64,000 nucleotides of DNA from Portevinia maculata (taxonomy: Eukaryota > Arthropoda > Insecta > Diptera > Syrphidae). This document shows positions 45,362 to 57,768 of the stretch, piece by piece. The notes below the pieces were generated by a model, which saw nothing but the letters and a program-made list of their open reading frames with translations, was not told where the DNA came from and made no database searches. The translations under genes were made by a program, and so were the position numbers. The DNA is taken from NCBI GenBank assembly GCA_949715645.1, contig OX454526.1, positions 239,219,118 to 239,283,117 of the forward strand, read 5' to 3'. Numbering within the stretch: position 1 is the stretch's first letter; the number at the start of each line of letters is the position of its first letter.

Positions 45362-46275
45362 TTGGGAAAACGAGAAATAAAATGTTGCTCCAGGCGCTCT
45401 ATAGCATCTAAAAACTATTGCGCGTTAAATGCGCACCCTCATACTCTATATGGGAAAAATCAAAAAGGACACACGGCAGAAGCAACAACATTGCGAGAAA
45501 AGCGCCTTATTCTACGACTTGCCTCAAATTCTACTCTACCAGTGACTAAAATAAGACCCAACAGCGGAGTATAAAAAGAAACCTGTTTTGAGGCAAGTAC
45601 ACAACGAGCATCGAATGAATTTCGCAAGAGAACATGCCGCTTGGAGCAGTGAATGGAAACGCGTTGTCTTTTCGGAGGAAAAAAAGTTTAACCTTAACGG
45701 CGCCGATGGTTACAGCTTTTATTTCTATGATCTAAGAAAGGAGGAGCTTATTTTGGCAAGACATCACAGCCGTACATGAGGTGTAATGGTGTGGGGAGCT
45801 ATTACCCACTATGGCACAATCGAGTTGGAATTTTTGTCCATTTTTGCTGGAACGGTCCTTTCCAAAAGTGAAAAACATTTTCGGACCCCTGTTTGCAACG
45901 GTCATTTCCAAAATTGAAAAACAATTTCGGACCCCTGTTTTGGATATTCCAAAAAGACAATGGCCCTACCCACACTTCCAGCGTTGTTAGAAGTTGGATT
46001 CAATCAGAAGACGTGGAACTTTTGCCATGGCCGCCCTATTCGCCCGACTTAAACATAATCAACAAAATGTTTGGGCATGGTTATCTCGTAAAGTGTATGA
46101 AGGCGGCAGACAATTTAAGGACAAGGACACTTTAATCGAAGCTATTCGTGATGCTGGTCCCGAATTTCTCTTAATTATTCAAAAAAAAAAAACTGTATGT
46201 TTATATGATTCTATTCCATACCGTCTTATAGAGGTCATATCGAAAAATGGTGGGCATACTCATTATCATTATTAA
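45362..46275 (+). pseudogene. Second Tc3-like DD34E transposase relic
   Basis: The N-terminal HTH is badly eroded (KREIKCCSRRSIA, LRLASNSTLPVTKIRPNSGV, stop). From 45588 HRMNFAREHAAWSSEWKRVV and FSEEKKFNLNGADGYSFYFY follow, the first catalytic position being E where family members have D. A stop precedes GVMVWGAITHYGTIELEF. A 46-bp tandem duplication lies at about 45851-45943. The second block QKDNGPTHT is intact. The 1-nt frame break at about 46060 falls on the codon of the catalytic glutamate in SPDLN-IE. The C-terminus (DSIPYRLIEVISKNGG, HTHYHY) ends at 46275. It is related to the element at 7753-9399; TIRs were not found. Confidence 0.82.
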
Positions 46276-46382
46276 TGTAGAAAAACATATTAAATAAATA
46301 TTTTATAACCATGAAATGTAAATATTGTATTCATTTTTCCCTTTCTTTCGAAGATTTTGCATGTGGCATGTCGCATCTTTAT

Positions 46383-47392
46383 ACCCTATTCTAGGGGTAT
46401 ATTAATTTTGACGCATAGTTTGTAACATACCTTAATATTGCCCGTAGACCCCTAAAAGTTACTATATTTATGATCAGCATCGATAGTAATGTCGATCTAG
46501 CCATGTCCGTCCGTCCGTCGGCAAAAATTAGGCCTTTAAACTGGACCTAGAGAGCTGAAATTTTAACCATATACTATACTCTCTAGGGTCCCGAAATAAT
46601 CAAGTTTACGAATTTTTGAAATCCGCCCACAGACACGCCCACAAACTCAAAAAAACAAAATTTTGGAAAAAATCGAATTTTGAGCTAGGAAGCTGAAATT
46701 TTTTATATATGATCTATGACTCCTAAAACTGCTCGGGATATAAAATTTTCAAAATCCGCCCACTGCCACGCCCACAAAAAAATAAAACAATTTTATTGAA
46801 AAACCAAAATTTGAGCTAGGGAGCTGAAATTTTTAATATATACTCTCTAGGGGCCCTTTAAGCTCATGTATAAATATTTTCAAAATCCGCCCACTTACAC
46901 GCCCACAAATAAATAAAACAATTTTTTTGAAAATCCAAAGTTTGAGCTAGGGAGCTGAAATTTATAATATATACTCTCTAGGGGCCCTTTAAGCTCATGT
47001 ATAAATATTTTCAAAATCCGCCCACTGACACGCCCACTGACACGCCCACAAATAAATAAAACAATTTTTTTGAAAATCCAAAGTTTGAGCTAGGGAGCTG
47101 AAATTTATAATATATACTCTCTAGGGGCCCTTTATGCTCATGTGTTAATTTTTTTTTAAATCCGCCTACTGACACGCCCACAATTAAATAAAACAATTTT
47201 ATTGAAACACCCAAGTTTGAGCTAGGGAGCGTTTTTTTTGATAAAATCCTTTAAATGTTATATAACAAAATATGTAGAGCGTTCTTAACAATTTAACCAT
47301 ACTTAGACTTTTGTCACGCCCACTTATGAGGGATAGGAATAAGAATAGGGTATCCAACAGTTCGCCCAAGCGGACTGTAGCCCGTCCCTATG
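46383..47392 (+). repeat. Dispersed repeat R1, longest copy
   Basis: A 1010-bp copy of R1 with both ends. Its extra length comes from additional internal tandem units. The flanks do not show a clear duplication. Confidence 0.9.
46619..47215 (+). repeat. Internal ~131-bp tandem array of R1
   Basis: Units beginning AAATCCGCCCAC start at 46619, 46752, 46883, 47014 and 47158, spacings of 133, 131, 131 and 144. Each contains ACGCCCAC, an ATAAAACAATTTTnTTGAAAA stretch, TTTGAGCTAGGGAGCTGAAA and ATATACTCTCTAGGGGCCC. The third and fourth units are nearly identical, suggesting recent expansion. The last spacing is longer because GACACGCCCACT is itself duplicated near 47028. Confidence 0.9.
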
Positions 47393-47399
47393 TTTTTGC

Positions 47400-47490
47400 A
47401 TGATTTTCAAGTAGTTCATTGTTTGATATTGGGAAATTCCAGCGGTCGTTTCTTACTTACCCTTTAGTTTTATGACTTACTGTTGTTAAA
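47400..47490 (+). repeat. Fragment shared with the 37.5-kb MITE
   Basis: TTTTCAAGTAGTTCATTG and GGTCGTTTCTTACTTACCC match 37500-37590 closely. The TIRs are absent here, and the R1 copy abuts it directly, so R1 may have inserted into this MITE relative. Confidence 0.6.
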
Positions 47491-47499
47491 ATTTAGCCA

Positions 47500-48977
47500 C
47501 ATAAAGAGTAAAAAGGGAAAAAATAAATATTAAAGAAGTTGTGTTGTGAGTATGGTGAAAACTGCATTACTTTAAGAGATAAAATATTTTCCCGAAAATA
47601 CACAGTCATCAAGCATCCCGTTCCTGACATGTCACGATCAGCGCAGCGGTAACAACAGGTAAATCTCAATCAAAAATGAGCACATCTTTCATTAATTGTT
47701 TAACCTAATCTCAGAACATTAAATATTGGAAAATAGAAACATACTTATTAAGATTTTTTTTGCATAGTCATGTCATAGTTTTAAAATTGAACTAAAAAAA
47801 TAATAAAACCTGTACTAAATATATTGGAAGACTGCACTATTTTGTACAGCCGCAAGTAACTTCGATCGTAGACTAACTTCGCCGATTAACGCGTAACGTG
47901 CAAACCGATTAGAGGAGCGATGATCGCGTGCACTCGAATGCACCCGCACTGACGACGACTACGAATAGTGGAAGGAAAGAAGAGATTATGCAGCGATTTA
48001 GCACCTTTCGCGGTACTTCTATAGTCGCGCCAACGAAACTTTGACTGTGACAAGGTTAATTGCTTTCCTTGCCCGAATACTCAACACTGAAAAGGTAATG
48101 GGCGAAATGAAACAATCAGCGCCGATGATATGATAGTACTTTCTTTAATTGTACTCTCCTTTTATACTAAGATTTTAAATACATTCTTCTTTAAGCATTT
48201 TCTTCGTTATGAAAGGAAAGATGGCACTGAGCGCCAAATTCAAATTATTGGAGAGTTTATTAATTACGTTCTTACTAAGTCAGATTATGATAATGGTTAT
48301 AGTTTGATTCATTTACAACATTTGGAAATAAGACTTATGATGAGTGGGATTTTTACCATATATAAAAGGTCGAATCATTTTTCACGCATACCGAACCAGT
48401 CAATCGTCATAATACAAGGATGCACGATCAATTCGTTTGATCAAAATATCAGCCTGATATCGTAATTCATTTTCATTGGTTTTAAGGCGCGATGAGGAGT
48501 ATAAATTGTTTGACGTCAGTGCCAAGCACCCTTTATCCCACCCGCCTAATCACAAACGCAGACTCAGCTGGACCATTCAGAAAAAGCAAGAGTGTTACGG
48601 TCACCTGTAAGGGAAACGTAACGTGATTGCCACTGAAGTTATATCCCAACCGTTCTAAATGTTGAGAGTGCTCATCTTAGCCTTAGGGTATCCTCCAGAT
48701 GCAATGCGGTTCGTCGTTCGTCCTCACACACCGCCACTTCACATTCATCGGTAGATTGAAGGGCCCCAACGAGTTACATGCAACGGGTAAACAAAAAAAT
48801 ACGTAATCAGGAAAATACAGACTGGCTATAAACAATACTTACCCCCAATCCATAGGAAGATGAGTCCGTTTGGTATGTTCCATATATGGCCCAAGCTGGA
48901 TCTAGCGTCTCTGGAATTCTAGAAACAATAAAACAGATAAATTAAGTGGACATAATGGTTAAATCCAAGTATGAAAG
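47500..48977. other. Unique sequence, no gene recognised
   Basis: Contains a GC-richer patch (47860-48060) and a 111-codon frame at 48130-48465 without known motif. No repeat shared with the rest of the window was seen. Confidence 0.35.
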
Positions 48978-48988
48978 TATAGACTTAC

Positions 48989-51900
48989 ACAACTATTTTT
49001 CAAAAATTAAATATATGCTCGTATAATATAACTGGTCTCAAAAGTAAGCTTTTACATTCCGATTTTTTTAAATATTTACACCAATTTGATGTTATAATTC
49101 TTATAGAAACTTTTATTGAAGAAAAGAATCAAAATGAATTTCTAAAATATTTCAAAGACTTTAAAGTAATGTTTACACCCGCGATAAGATCTAATTTGCA
49201 TGGAAGAGCCAGTGGGGGTATTCTATATGGGATTAAAAAATCTTTATGGGGTAATCTTATTAATTTTAAAATTATTGAATCTAAAATTATTTTTCATATG
49301 GTTAGCAACAACCTAAACTATTATATTATTCCTATTTATTTAAATTGCAATCATTGGCTTAGCGACTTCGATGAACTAGTGGAATTTATGAATAACACTT
49401 CTCTTGACCATGTGTTAATCGTCGGTGATTTAAATGCTAGGATTGGTGAATATCAAAATTCTTCCGCCAATATTATACGAGCACGAGTTGCACTGGCCGA
49501 GAGTAGATGTTCTAAGGATAAAATTTATAACCGCAACGGGGGGAGTTTAACAGAATTTTTTGAAGTTTTCGGTCTATTTGTTTTGAATGGGTCTTCTATT
49601 AGTGATGCATGTGGCGAATTCACTTTTGTTAGCGGGCAGGGACAATCCGTGATTGACTTTGCTGCGATTTCAGGGGACTGGCTGAACATTATCGATGACT
49701 TTGAAGTTGCACTAGTCAACTACTCGGCTCATTTTCCAATTGTAATTAAAATTCAGCTAAAGGAGTTAAACCAGCAAGCTACACCTTCTAGTTTTAATAA
49801 GCTGAAGTGGTCGGAGAACAATGCAACCCTCTATAGAAGCCTCCTTTCTCGGCACTTACTATCTCTGCCCCAACAATCCGCAGTCTCGTCTGAAGTGGTA
49901 TGTGAAAGTATAGAACGGGTTATAAAGACCGCAGCCCCTTTTGCGTTGAAGAGTACACACACTTTTGTAGCTAAAAATGTATGGTTTGATAAGGATTGCA
50001 GAAATCTCCGTAAACTTTCGTTCGTTTACTTAAAACTGTTTAGAACGACCAATTCTCAATTTTTCAAAAACATCTATCATCGCGTTAATAATGATTTTAA
50101 AAAAATGTGCTCAGTTAAGAAAATCACCTATTTAAAAAACGTGGCTAAGAAATTGGAAAACTGCACAAACTCAAAGATATTTTGGGAGACAGTGCGCAAT
50201 CTTGGTGGGCGCAATCAGGGTATGAAGTTCTCTTTAGAAGCTGAGACGTTAGCAGCTCATTTTAAAACTCTACTCTCAGCTGATGAAGACCTTCATACCT
50301 TTGATTACGCGCTACCTGATACTAGAGTCAACGAGCTGGATTTAGAATTCTCATTGCCCGAATTGGAAGTAACGCTCCAAAGATTGAAAAACAGCAAGGC
50401 TCCTGGCCTAGACGGCATACCAGTCGAGTTTTATAAAAACAGCACTATTGATTTTAAAAACTACCTCGTGTCTTTCTATAACAAAGTGTACAATGATGGA
50501 TGTGTCCCTAACAGTTTCAACGAATCTGTAATTTTTGCCATTTTTAAAAAAGGTGATGCTAATGCTGCGGAAAATTATAGAGGTATTTCAATTTTAAATT
50601 CAATAAGAAAAACTTTCACTGCAATCCTATATGAAAGGCTCTCAAAATGGATTGAGGATAACAGTCTTTTGAGCATCTTTCAAGCCGGTTTCCGCCCAGG
50701 TTTTTCAACCATGGATCATATCTTGGCCATTTCAAGCATTGCTCAACAATTTATAGATAGAAAAAAGAAACTATACACTTGCTTTGTTGATTTTAAAGCT
50801 GCATTCGATAAAGTCAATAGACAAGCTTTAATATACAAACTTTCTTGCATTGGTTTGTCAAGAAAGTTTCTCGAAGTGCATGCAAGTCTTATTTCGTCAA
50901 CAAATGCAAGGGTATGGGACGGTTTCACATTTTCAAATCGATTTGATACAATTACAGGTGTTCCTCAGGGTTGTATCCTCAGCCCATTATTATTTGCCCT
51001 GTTCATAGATGATGTCTGCGAGCTTCTTCCGGGTGGAGTTAATTTTGCTAACATTATAATCAAAGTCCTGTTGTACGCGGACGATCTAGTCATGCTTGCT
51101 GATAATCCTTTCACGCTTCAATTGCAAATAAACCGTCTAAGTTCATTTTGCGAGTCTTGGGGCTTGCAAATTAATACCCAAAAAACTAAGATTGTTATAT
51201 TTGAAAAGAGACAATCAAGAAGGCGAGCGGAAGAAAAATGGTCTCTAAACAATACACACATTGAGGTTTTACAAGAGTTTAAATATTTGGGTGTCCTCTT
51301 GACCTACAATTTAAGCTATCTAAAGCACTCCAAAGAAAAAAGCAACGAAGCTAAATTGGCTCTTAATATAATGTGGCCAAAGTTTTTTTCGAACCAAAAT
51401 GTTGATTTAACGTCCAAGTAAAAAGTTTTCAACGCGACAGTAAATGCATGCATGGCATATGGCGTCCAACCCGTCGGATACACACACTTCGAAGCTTTTG
51501 AAACTGTACAAAGGAACTTTTTTAAGAGGATATTTCGTTTGCCTAACTCAACACCCAACTACGCCATATATGTAGAGTCAGGAATAGTCCCTATATATAT
51601 ACAAAATTTGAAGGCAAATGCGAACTTCATTACTAGAGTGATGAAAAGAAGTGAAACTTGTCTTCACAAAATCATCTTAAGTAAATTACTTCGAGTGAAT
51701 GCTTCCCCGTTTAAAAACTGGAACGAACTAGCTTTATCTTACGAAACAAGTTTAAACTTAACAGAAACTAATGTGACCGATTGGCAGGCTCAGTTTTCTG
51801 ATGTGATTGATAAGGTGGATCACAAAATGTTTCTGGATAACCTTTCCAGAGCATCTTCATCTACTTCAAGAGCTATTTATAGTCATTTAAACCATGAACT

Positions 51901-52234
51901 GCCCTCGGAAGTCTCTTACTTTAGTAATGAATTTTCAGCCTCGGTTATAAGTATTATTTTTAGAGCAAGAGTTGAAATTTTAAATTTGAACTTTATACCT
52001 CATCGATCAGACTTGCCCCAGCTATGTGATCTATGTAACGGAAGAGTGAATGAAGATATATACCATTTCGTTGCTGCTTGTCCTATTCTACAAGAAATTC
52101 GCCGGTTGCATTTTCGGGAAAGTTTTATATCTTTGGACAAACTTTTTGAAATTTTAAATGGAGCAATGGGCTGGCTCAGCCTCTTTAAATATTGCCAACA
52201 TGCTCTTTCTTACCGTAACAGTTTCACATATTAA
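48989..52234 (+). pseudogene. LINE B ORF2 (endonuclease, RT, cysteine motif), one in-frame stop
   Basis: The frame is open from the first base of the element to 52234 except for one TAA at 51419-51421; the longest ATG-started piece is 49169-51421 (750 residues) and the rest continues in the same frame. Endonuclease: NICSYNITGLKSK at the start, VGDLNARIGE at ~49421-49450, then DFAAISGDWLN. RT: NYRGISILNSIRKTF, FVDFKAAFDKV (~50783), GVPQGCILSPLLFALFIDDV and YADD at 51074-51085. The C-terminal CDLCNGRVNEDIYHFVAACP (~52023) is a Cys/His motif usual in Jockey/I-type elements. No RNase H is recognised. Without a 5' end the copy could not be mobile in any case. Confidence 0.92.
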
Positions 52235-52754
52235 ACTTAGTCGATTACCCACTTATTGCAGTTTTGACCAAATTTTATACCTAACTATTTATTGTTTTGT
52301 TTCTGATCATACTAAATTTGATAATATCTCTTTGGTGTTTCAAATCACGTTAAAATTGATAATATTGTATAAACAGCTATTTCTAACCAAATTGTGTATT
52401 ATCTTGGGTTTCAAATCATGTTAAAATTGATAAAATTTTGTATAAACAGCTAATCAAATTAACCAAATTGTATAATATTTTGTGTTTCAAATCAAATCAC
52501 GTTAAAATTGATAGCATTGTTTTATATAGTAATATTTCTTCATATCTTTTGTTAAACATTTTTTCTTTTTTTTTTCTTTTTTCCTTTTCTTTATATTTTA
52601 AAATTTTTGCTTTTTATTATTTCTTTTATTTTTAAATCATATTATGAAATGTCATCTCAGGCAGACGGCAGTATTGCCATGTCCTTATTCTTAAGTATAC
52701 CAATTTGTAAACTTTATGATGAAAAAATAAAGAATCTATCTATCTATCTATCTC
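48989..52754 (+). mobile_element. Young LINE B insertion with 11-bp target duplications
   Basis: TATAGACTTAC lies on both sides (48978-48988 and 52755-52765). The 3766-bp element starts inside ORF2 just before the endonuclease, so it is 5'-truncated. It ends with an AATAAA signal followed by a TCTA microsatellite tail (about 52734-52754). Perfect duplications and a nearly open ORF indicate a recent insertion. Confidence 0.93.
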
Positions 52755-52765
52755 TATAGACTTAC

Positions 52766-54312
52766 CCGTGATGACTCGAAAAAAAATCAAATTTGTGCAG
52801 CAAAGTGCAGATGTCACCAGCTGTGTTGATTGTCAGTTGTCATCTTTGACAATTCGGAGTAGGGGGCACATTCACGATGGTTGGGTAAATGCAACAATAT
52901 TGGCAGTTGTTAATATCCCAACCTTTTGGTAGAAGCTGAGAGAGCGGGAGATTCAAATACAACTGCTGGCTATGATTGGTAGGATCCAAGATCGGATGAT
53001 AGGATTTTGGCCACTAGCTGGAAGGTATTGTGGTTGTTGGTAGTTCAAAACGGATGATGGTCTGCTGATTTAGCGCAGGAGAAGATTTGCCATTAGTTGG
53101 AAAGTTCCTGGACTGATCACACGTCCACCAGTGAAAAAGTAGTGCGAAACCACATAAAACACAACGAATAAAACGAAGTACATAAAACAAAAAAAAGGTA
53201 TTAAGTAAATTTTCACAAGACCTAAGTAGGCAGTGTTGAAATTTTTTTTGTGTAAAGTCAGTGAACACCCCAAAACAGTGAGTTTAAGTTAAGTCGTATC
53301 TAGGATAGCTAATTTAAATAATTTTTTTTGATTAGGAAATTATAATAGCACTACGTGAAGGTCAAGTGGCGGTCATAGACTATCCGTCAAAAGATACCCA
53401 AAAAGGAAGTCGTGACCGCCAATATTTTAATACTTGTGTGGCCTGCCATAGAAAAGTGCATTGTGGTGGGTGCGAATTTTGAAAACGCCGACACAAACTT
53501 AGGAATACGTGCTCTATTGGCCATCGAAGCCTCCTGGCGTACGAGACCACATATTGGTGCTCCAAGGGGTCGAGTTCCCCCATCACGCCTTTTGTGACGT
53601 CACAACGCCTGCTGCATTTGTGTGCATACGGACGAACAAAAACAAAAATTATTAGTGAACTTTTAAAATGCAATATAATGTGGCGAATCGTCAAAGATGA
53701 TAGTGTTAAGAAAATTTCTTTGTATTAGCATAAGCCATTTAAGCGTGATTTTTGTTTAAATTATGTTTTTGTTAAAATTTTGTTTGGTACATAAATTTTT
53801 CCATTTGTGGTAGTTCCCGGAACCCTTTGGAGCAAGATGGTAACATTCGGATTTTCGCTACCTTAATTAAGTTCTCTTCGTTTTTATTGTGTCTAATCAA
53901 GGTACCCCTCTTCGAAACCTACATTGAGCTCAATTTAGGTAGGAATTCGGTAAAGGTGAGGGATGGTGACTTCGTCAGGCGAGATCAGAATTTAAGTAGA
54001 GTTTGATTGCGTTTTATACGAGTATGTACATATTAAATTAATTAATTGAATTAAATTGTAATAACTAATTTGTTAATGATCATATTTACGTCATTATAGA
54101 TACTTATTGTAATCTTTGTAAATGTTTTAAACCTAATAAAAAATATCAAAATATCAAATATCAAAAATATCAAATAACTTCTATGTTTCCAAGTTGTTCT
54201 GGTGGTATTATGTACTTGTTTTTTTTTTTTGCTACCTTCACTGCGGTAACTTCTTTCAGTACTAGTAAGTAAGCATTTGGGTTTATAGAAGACAAATTTT
54301 AGTTGATATAGT
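52766..54312. other. Unique sequence, no gene recognised
   Basis: No known motif. A block at 53030-53600 is richer in GC and has several short frames on both strands, none recognisable. It could be host intergenic sequence. Confidence 0.35.
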
Positions 54313-54960
54313 GTTACCACCCCATTATTTATAATTTTTTTGTTAAAGTTTAATTTTCTTATTTTGTTTTTGGTTATTTATTTAGTTCAGTTTAAAGAAT
54401 TTTTGGTTAGGGTTACCATCCCACCAATTACAATTTTTTGTTAAAGTTTAATTTTTAGTTCTAAAATTTAGTTCTTTTTTTGATTATCTATTAATTTTAG
54501 TTTAAAGAGTTTTTTTAAGGGTTACCACTCCATTATTTATTATTTTTTTGTCAAAGTTTCAATTCATTATGTTCTGATTTTTGTTATTTATTGATTTTGG
54601 TTAAGGATTCTTGGTTAGGGTTATCATCCCACCATCTATATTTTTTTTTTGTTAAAGTTTAATTTGTCTTATATGTATATTTATTTTGGTTATCTATTTA
54701 TTTTTGTTTAAAGATTTTTTCGTGTTAAGGGTTACCATCCCATTACTTATATTTTTTTTTAAGTTTAATTTTTTTTTTAATTATTTTGCTTAATTTTTTT
54801 GTTAAGGGTTACCATCCCATGATTAATGTATTTAAGTTTAAATTTGTTTTTTTTTTATTATTTCCTTAGTTTGGCTAAGGAAGTTTTTTAAAGGGTTAAC
54901 ATCCAGTTATTTATTTATATTGTGATGAAATTTAGTTTTTGATTAATGTTATCTAGGGTT
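54313..54960 (+). repeat. Degenerate ~100-bp tandem repeat, seven units
   Basis: Units begin GTTACCATCCCAtTATTTAT-like and continue with TTTTTTTGTTAAAGTTTAATTT. Starts are at 54313, 54412, 54521, 54620, 54731, 54808 and 54895, spacings 77-111. GGTTACCATCCCA is the best-kept part. The array is T-rich and strongly diverged, with no coding capacity. Confidence 0.8.
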
Positions 54961-55160
54961 AATATATGTACTTTATTCTTTGCTTGTTGAAGATTATTTT
55001 GTTATGGTAACTGTTTAGTTTTCATTACTTTTTAGTTTTTGTTCGTAATTGTTAGGTTATATGAAATGAATCACGCTATCGAAACTGAATGCGTTCTTTT
55101 TTGAGGATACTTGAGCACCCGATGATGTGCTGAGATTTTCTATTTCAGGGGGTGGACTAA

Positions 55161-57668
55161 GGTAAGCTGGAAAGGATTATTGACATCCACATTAGAGAAT
55201 GCATATCAAAAAGCATGCTTCTGCACCCTCACCAATATGCGTACCAAAAGGGCAAACCCACGGAAGGCGCTCTTCTAAGACTAACTACAGAGAGAAAAAA
55301 CGCCTACTGTTGCAAAGAGATCGCACTTTGTGCCTTTCTGGACATAGAGGGTGCTTTTGACAACACTGGATATGAATCCATATCAAATGCTTTGTACCAT
55401 AGAAACATAGACAAACCAACTATTAAATGGATCCAAGCGATGCTGGAAGGTCGCAAAATAACTGCCTCGTCAGGAATGACCTCAGTATCAGTAACAGCCG
55501 TAAGGGGTTGCCCACAAGGGGGAGTACTTTCACCCCTTTTGTGGTCATTGGTCATCGATGACCTGCTACACAACGAGTTGACTGACGCTGTAAGGCTTCA
55601 GTCGGCTCACGGCGGCGCGTGTGCACGTTGACGACTGCCAGGCGCTCGGAAAGCAATTGGGATTTTGACCACTTGTTGCGCAAGGCAACGAGTGCTCAGA
55701 ATCCTAATTATAGTTAGAATACGTTAAGTAGTTTAAGTAAGTAGAATAGGTAGTTTGTAATTTGTTTTATATAAAATCTCAATAATGAAACCGAGTTTTA
55801 GTAAATTTTCTCGAGGAATATATATGTAAGATTAGTTCGTAAAATAGTTCGTAGGCCGAAAGGCAATAATTCTAAGATATAGTTAAGTTTAGAGCGTTCG
55901 CATAAGGACCAATAAATAAGAATAAGTATCCTGTTAATTTTAAGTTAGGTTTAATCATTTTTGTCTAGTATGTAAGTAGATATTTATCAATGAATAAAAA
56001 AATGAATTTTAAATTCAAAAAAACCTGCTACACAAGATGAGCAATTTGGGCTACACTACAATTGGGTACGCCGATGATATTGTCATCATTGTCAGGAGCA
56101 AAGACTCAATTGGAGTCACATCAAAAATGAAAAATGCTCTAAAGACAGCCATAGACTGGTGCATCAAGGAAAACCTTTCCATAAATCCCAGTAAAGCCGT
56201 CATCGTTACTTTCACTAAAAGGAGGACATTAGACCTAGGCCTAATCACAATAAACGACACGGTCGTAGAGTATTCCGACGAAGTCAAGTATCTTGGAAAA
56301 ATCCTAGACAAGAGACTTAACTGGATTTCTCACATAAATAACAAAATCACTTAAGCTAATAGAGCTTTATGGGCCTGTCGTCGCACATATTGCAGAACCT
56401 GGGGAATCTCCCCAAAGATCGTCCACTGGATCTACACAGTGATGATAAGACCCATTATAACATACGCCTCCATAGTATGGTGGACAAAATCCACACAAAA
56501 GGTCGCAATAGAGAGGGTCAAAAAGGTATAACGGCTTGCGTGCCTTGGTATCTCCGGAGCCATGCGAACCTGTCCAATAGCTGCCATAGAGGCAATAACA
56601 GGAATTACACCTCCCCACATATACATTCAAAAAGTGGCGATCCGCAGTGCAATAAGTCTAATACAGTTAAACGAGGTAAGTCTTAATGATCATCCGGAAC
56701 TAAAGACCCTTCTCGATGAACTGCCAGAACTTAACATGAACTGCGCGGTCACAGACCGCATTCAAAAAACACTATGCTTCAACAAACGGTTCTCCACGGA
56801 GATCCCCAAGAGAGAAGCATGGGTTAGTAATAACCCACCAAACAGCCACAACGGCATAAAATGGTATACGTATGGTTCTAAAATGGAAACGGGGGTAGGA
56901 GCGGGAATATACGGACCACACAAACGCTTCACGATACCCATGGGCAAAAGTCCCAGCGTATTTCAAGCAGAGCTCCACGCCATTCAAGAATGCGACAGAC
57001 ACATTAATTTATCTGGCATAAAAGGTACAACCATCCATATATTCACGGATAGTCAAGCAGCTATAAACGCCCTTAGCTCTTATACTATTGACTCCAAATC
57101 AGTCATGTACTGCTTCAATATCCTACAAACACTCGGAATAAGAAACAAGACCAAATTATGGTGGGTTCCGGGTCATGTCGGGGTAGAAGGTAACGAAAAG
57201 GCCGACGGACAAGCTTCAGAAACACCTTTCATAGGCCCCGAACCTTTCTGCTGCACTCCTAGATCAGCAGCAACGGCAGCAATTAAAAGCTGGGAACATA
57301 GAAAATGTATCTATCTTTGGGAAAGCATCCCAGGTCTAAGACAGGCCAAACGAGCCATTCGGCCCTTCAATCAAAATGACAGCAAATGTCTAAACCTAAG
57401 CGGGCATGATATCAAAAACCTAGTAGGTTACCTTACTGGTCACCATGGTTTAAGATATCATCTACACAAAATGAGAATATCAGACTCTCCTGAGTGCCGA
57501 CTCTGTCTTGAAGAGGACGAGTCAGCTGAACACATTTTATGTGAATGTCCAGCCCTTAATGGAATTAGAAAGAAGATCTTTCTCAGGGAGCAAATGAGCC
57601 CCGAGGACATAAAGAATTCTTCTACTGGAAAAATTGTCCGCTTTACACGGAAGTGGAAATTCTACTAG
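55161..57668 (+). pseudogene. LINE E ORF2: RT, RNase H and C-terminal cysteine motif
   Basis: All pieces lie in one frame. RT: LERIIDIHIRECI, HPHQYAYQKGKPTEGAL, CAFLDIEGAFDN (catalytic D), RGCPQGGVLSPLLWSLVIDD; after the insertion GYADDIVII and LSINPSKAVIVTF. TAA stops at 56352-56354 and about 56529. RNase H follows from 56850: WYTYGSKMETGVGAGIYG, FQAELHAIQECD, FTDSQAAINAL and WVPGHVGVEGNEKADGQA. The first RNase H aspartate (family YTDGS) is Y here. The C-terminal CRLCLEEDESAEHILCECP is the usual Cys/His motif. Stops, the insertion and the lost RNase H aspartate make it inactive. Confidence 0.9.
55574..56022 (+). mobile_element. Retroposon S2 inserted in LINE E RT
   Basis: ACCTGCTACACAA is present exactly at both borders (55561-55573 and 56023-56035), a 13-bp target duplication. 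The 449-bp insert starts CGAGTTGACTGACGCTG and ends AAATTCAAAAAAA, so it has a short A-rich 3' tail. It has no open frame with a known motif. A related copy is at 22018-22335 on the minus strand. The long duplication and A-tail indicate LINE-driven insertion. I cannot tell whether it is a SINE or a 5'-truncated LINE 3' end; no A/B box is obvious. Its removal with one duplication would leave the RT frame unshifted. Confidence 0.88.
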
Positions 57669-57768
57669 TTTAAACTTTTCTGGCCCATACGGTACAAACG
57701 ATCTTTTAGGTCGAAGTACCCCACTTATAAATCGCCTTGGCGAGCCAGAATTTAAAAAAAAAAAAAAA

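Larger units (their letters stand above)
55161..57768 (+). mobile_element. LINE E (I-like, with RNase H), split by a retroposon
   Basis: Coding similarity starts at about 55161 inside the RT, so the element is 5'-truncated. It ends in a poly-A tract at about 57753-57768. TAAGCTG occurs on both sides (55163-55169 and about 57770-57776) but this 7-bp match is weak evidence of a target duplication. A 449-bp retroposon is inserted at 55574-56022. Confidence 0.82.

Noticed and set aside
47011..47214. Minus-strand frame with repeated GVSVGGF peptides
   Set aside because: It is the translation of the R1 internal tandem array; no start context or homologue, and the repeat explains it.
46619..47215. 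CRISPR-like array
   Set aside because: Whole units repeat without unique spacers, in a eukaryotic dispersed repeat.
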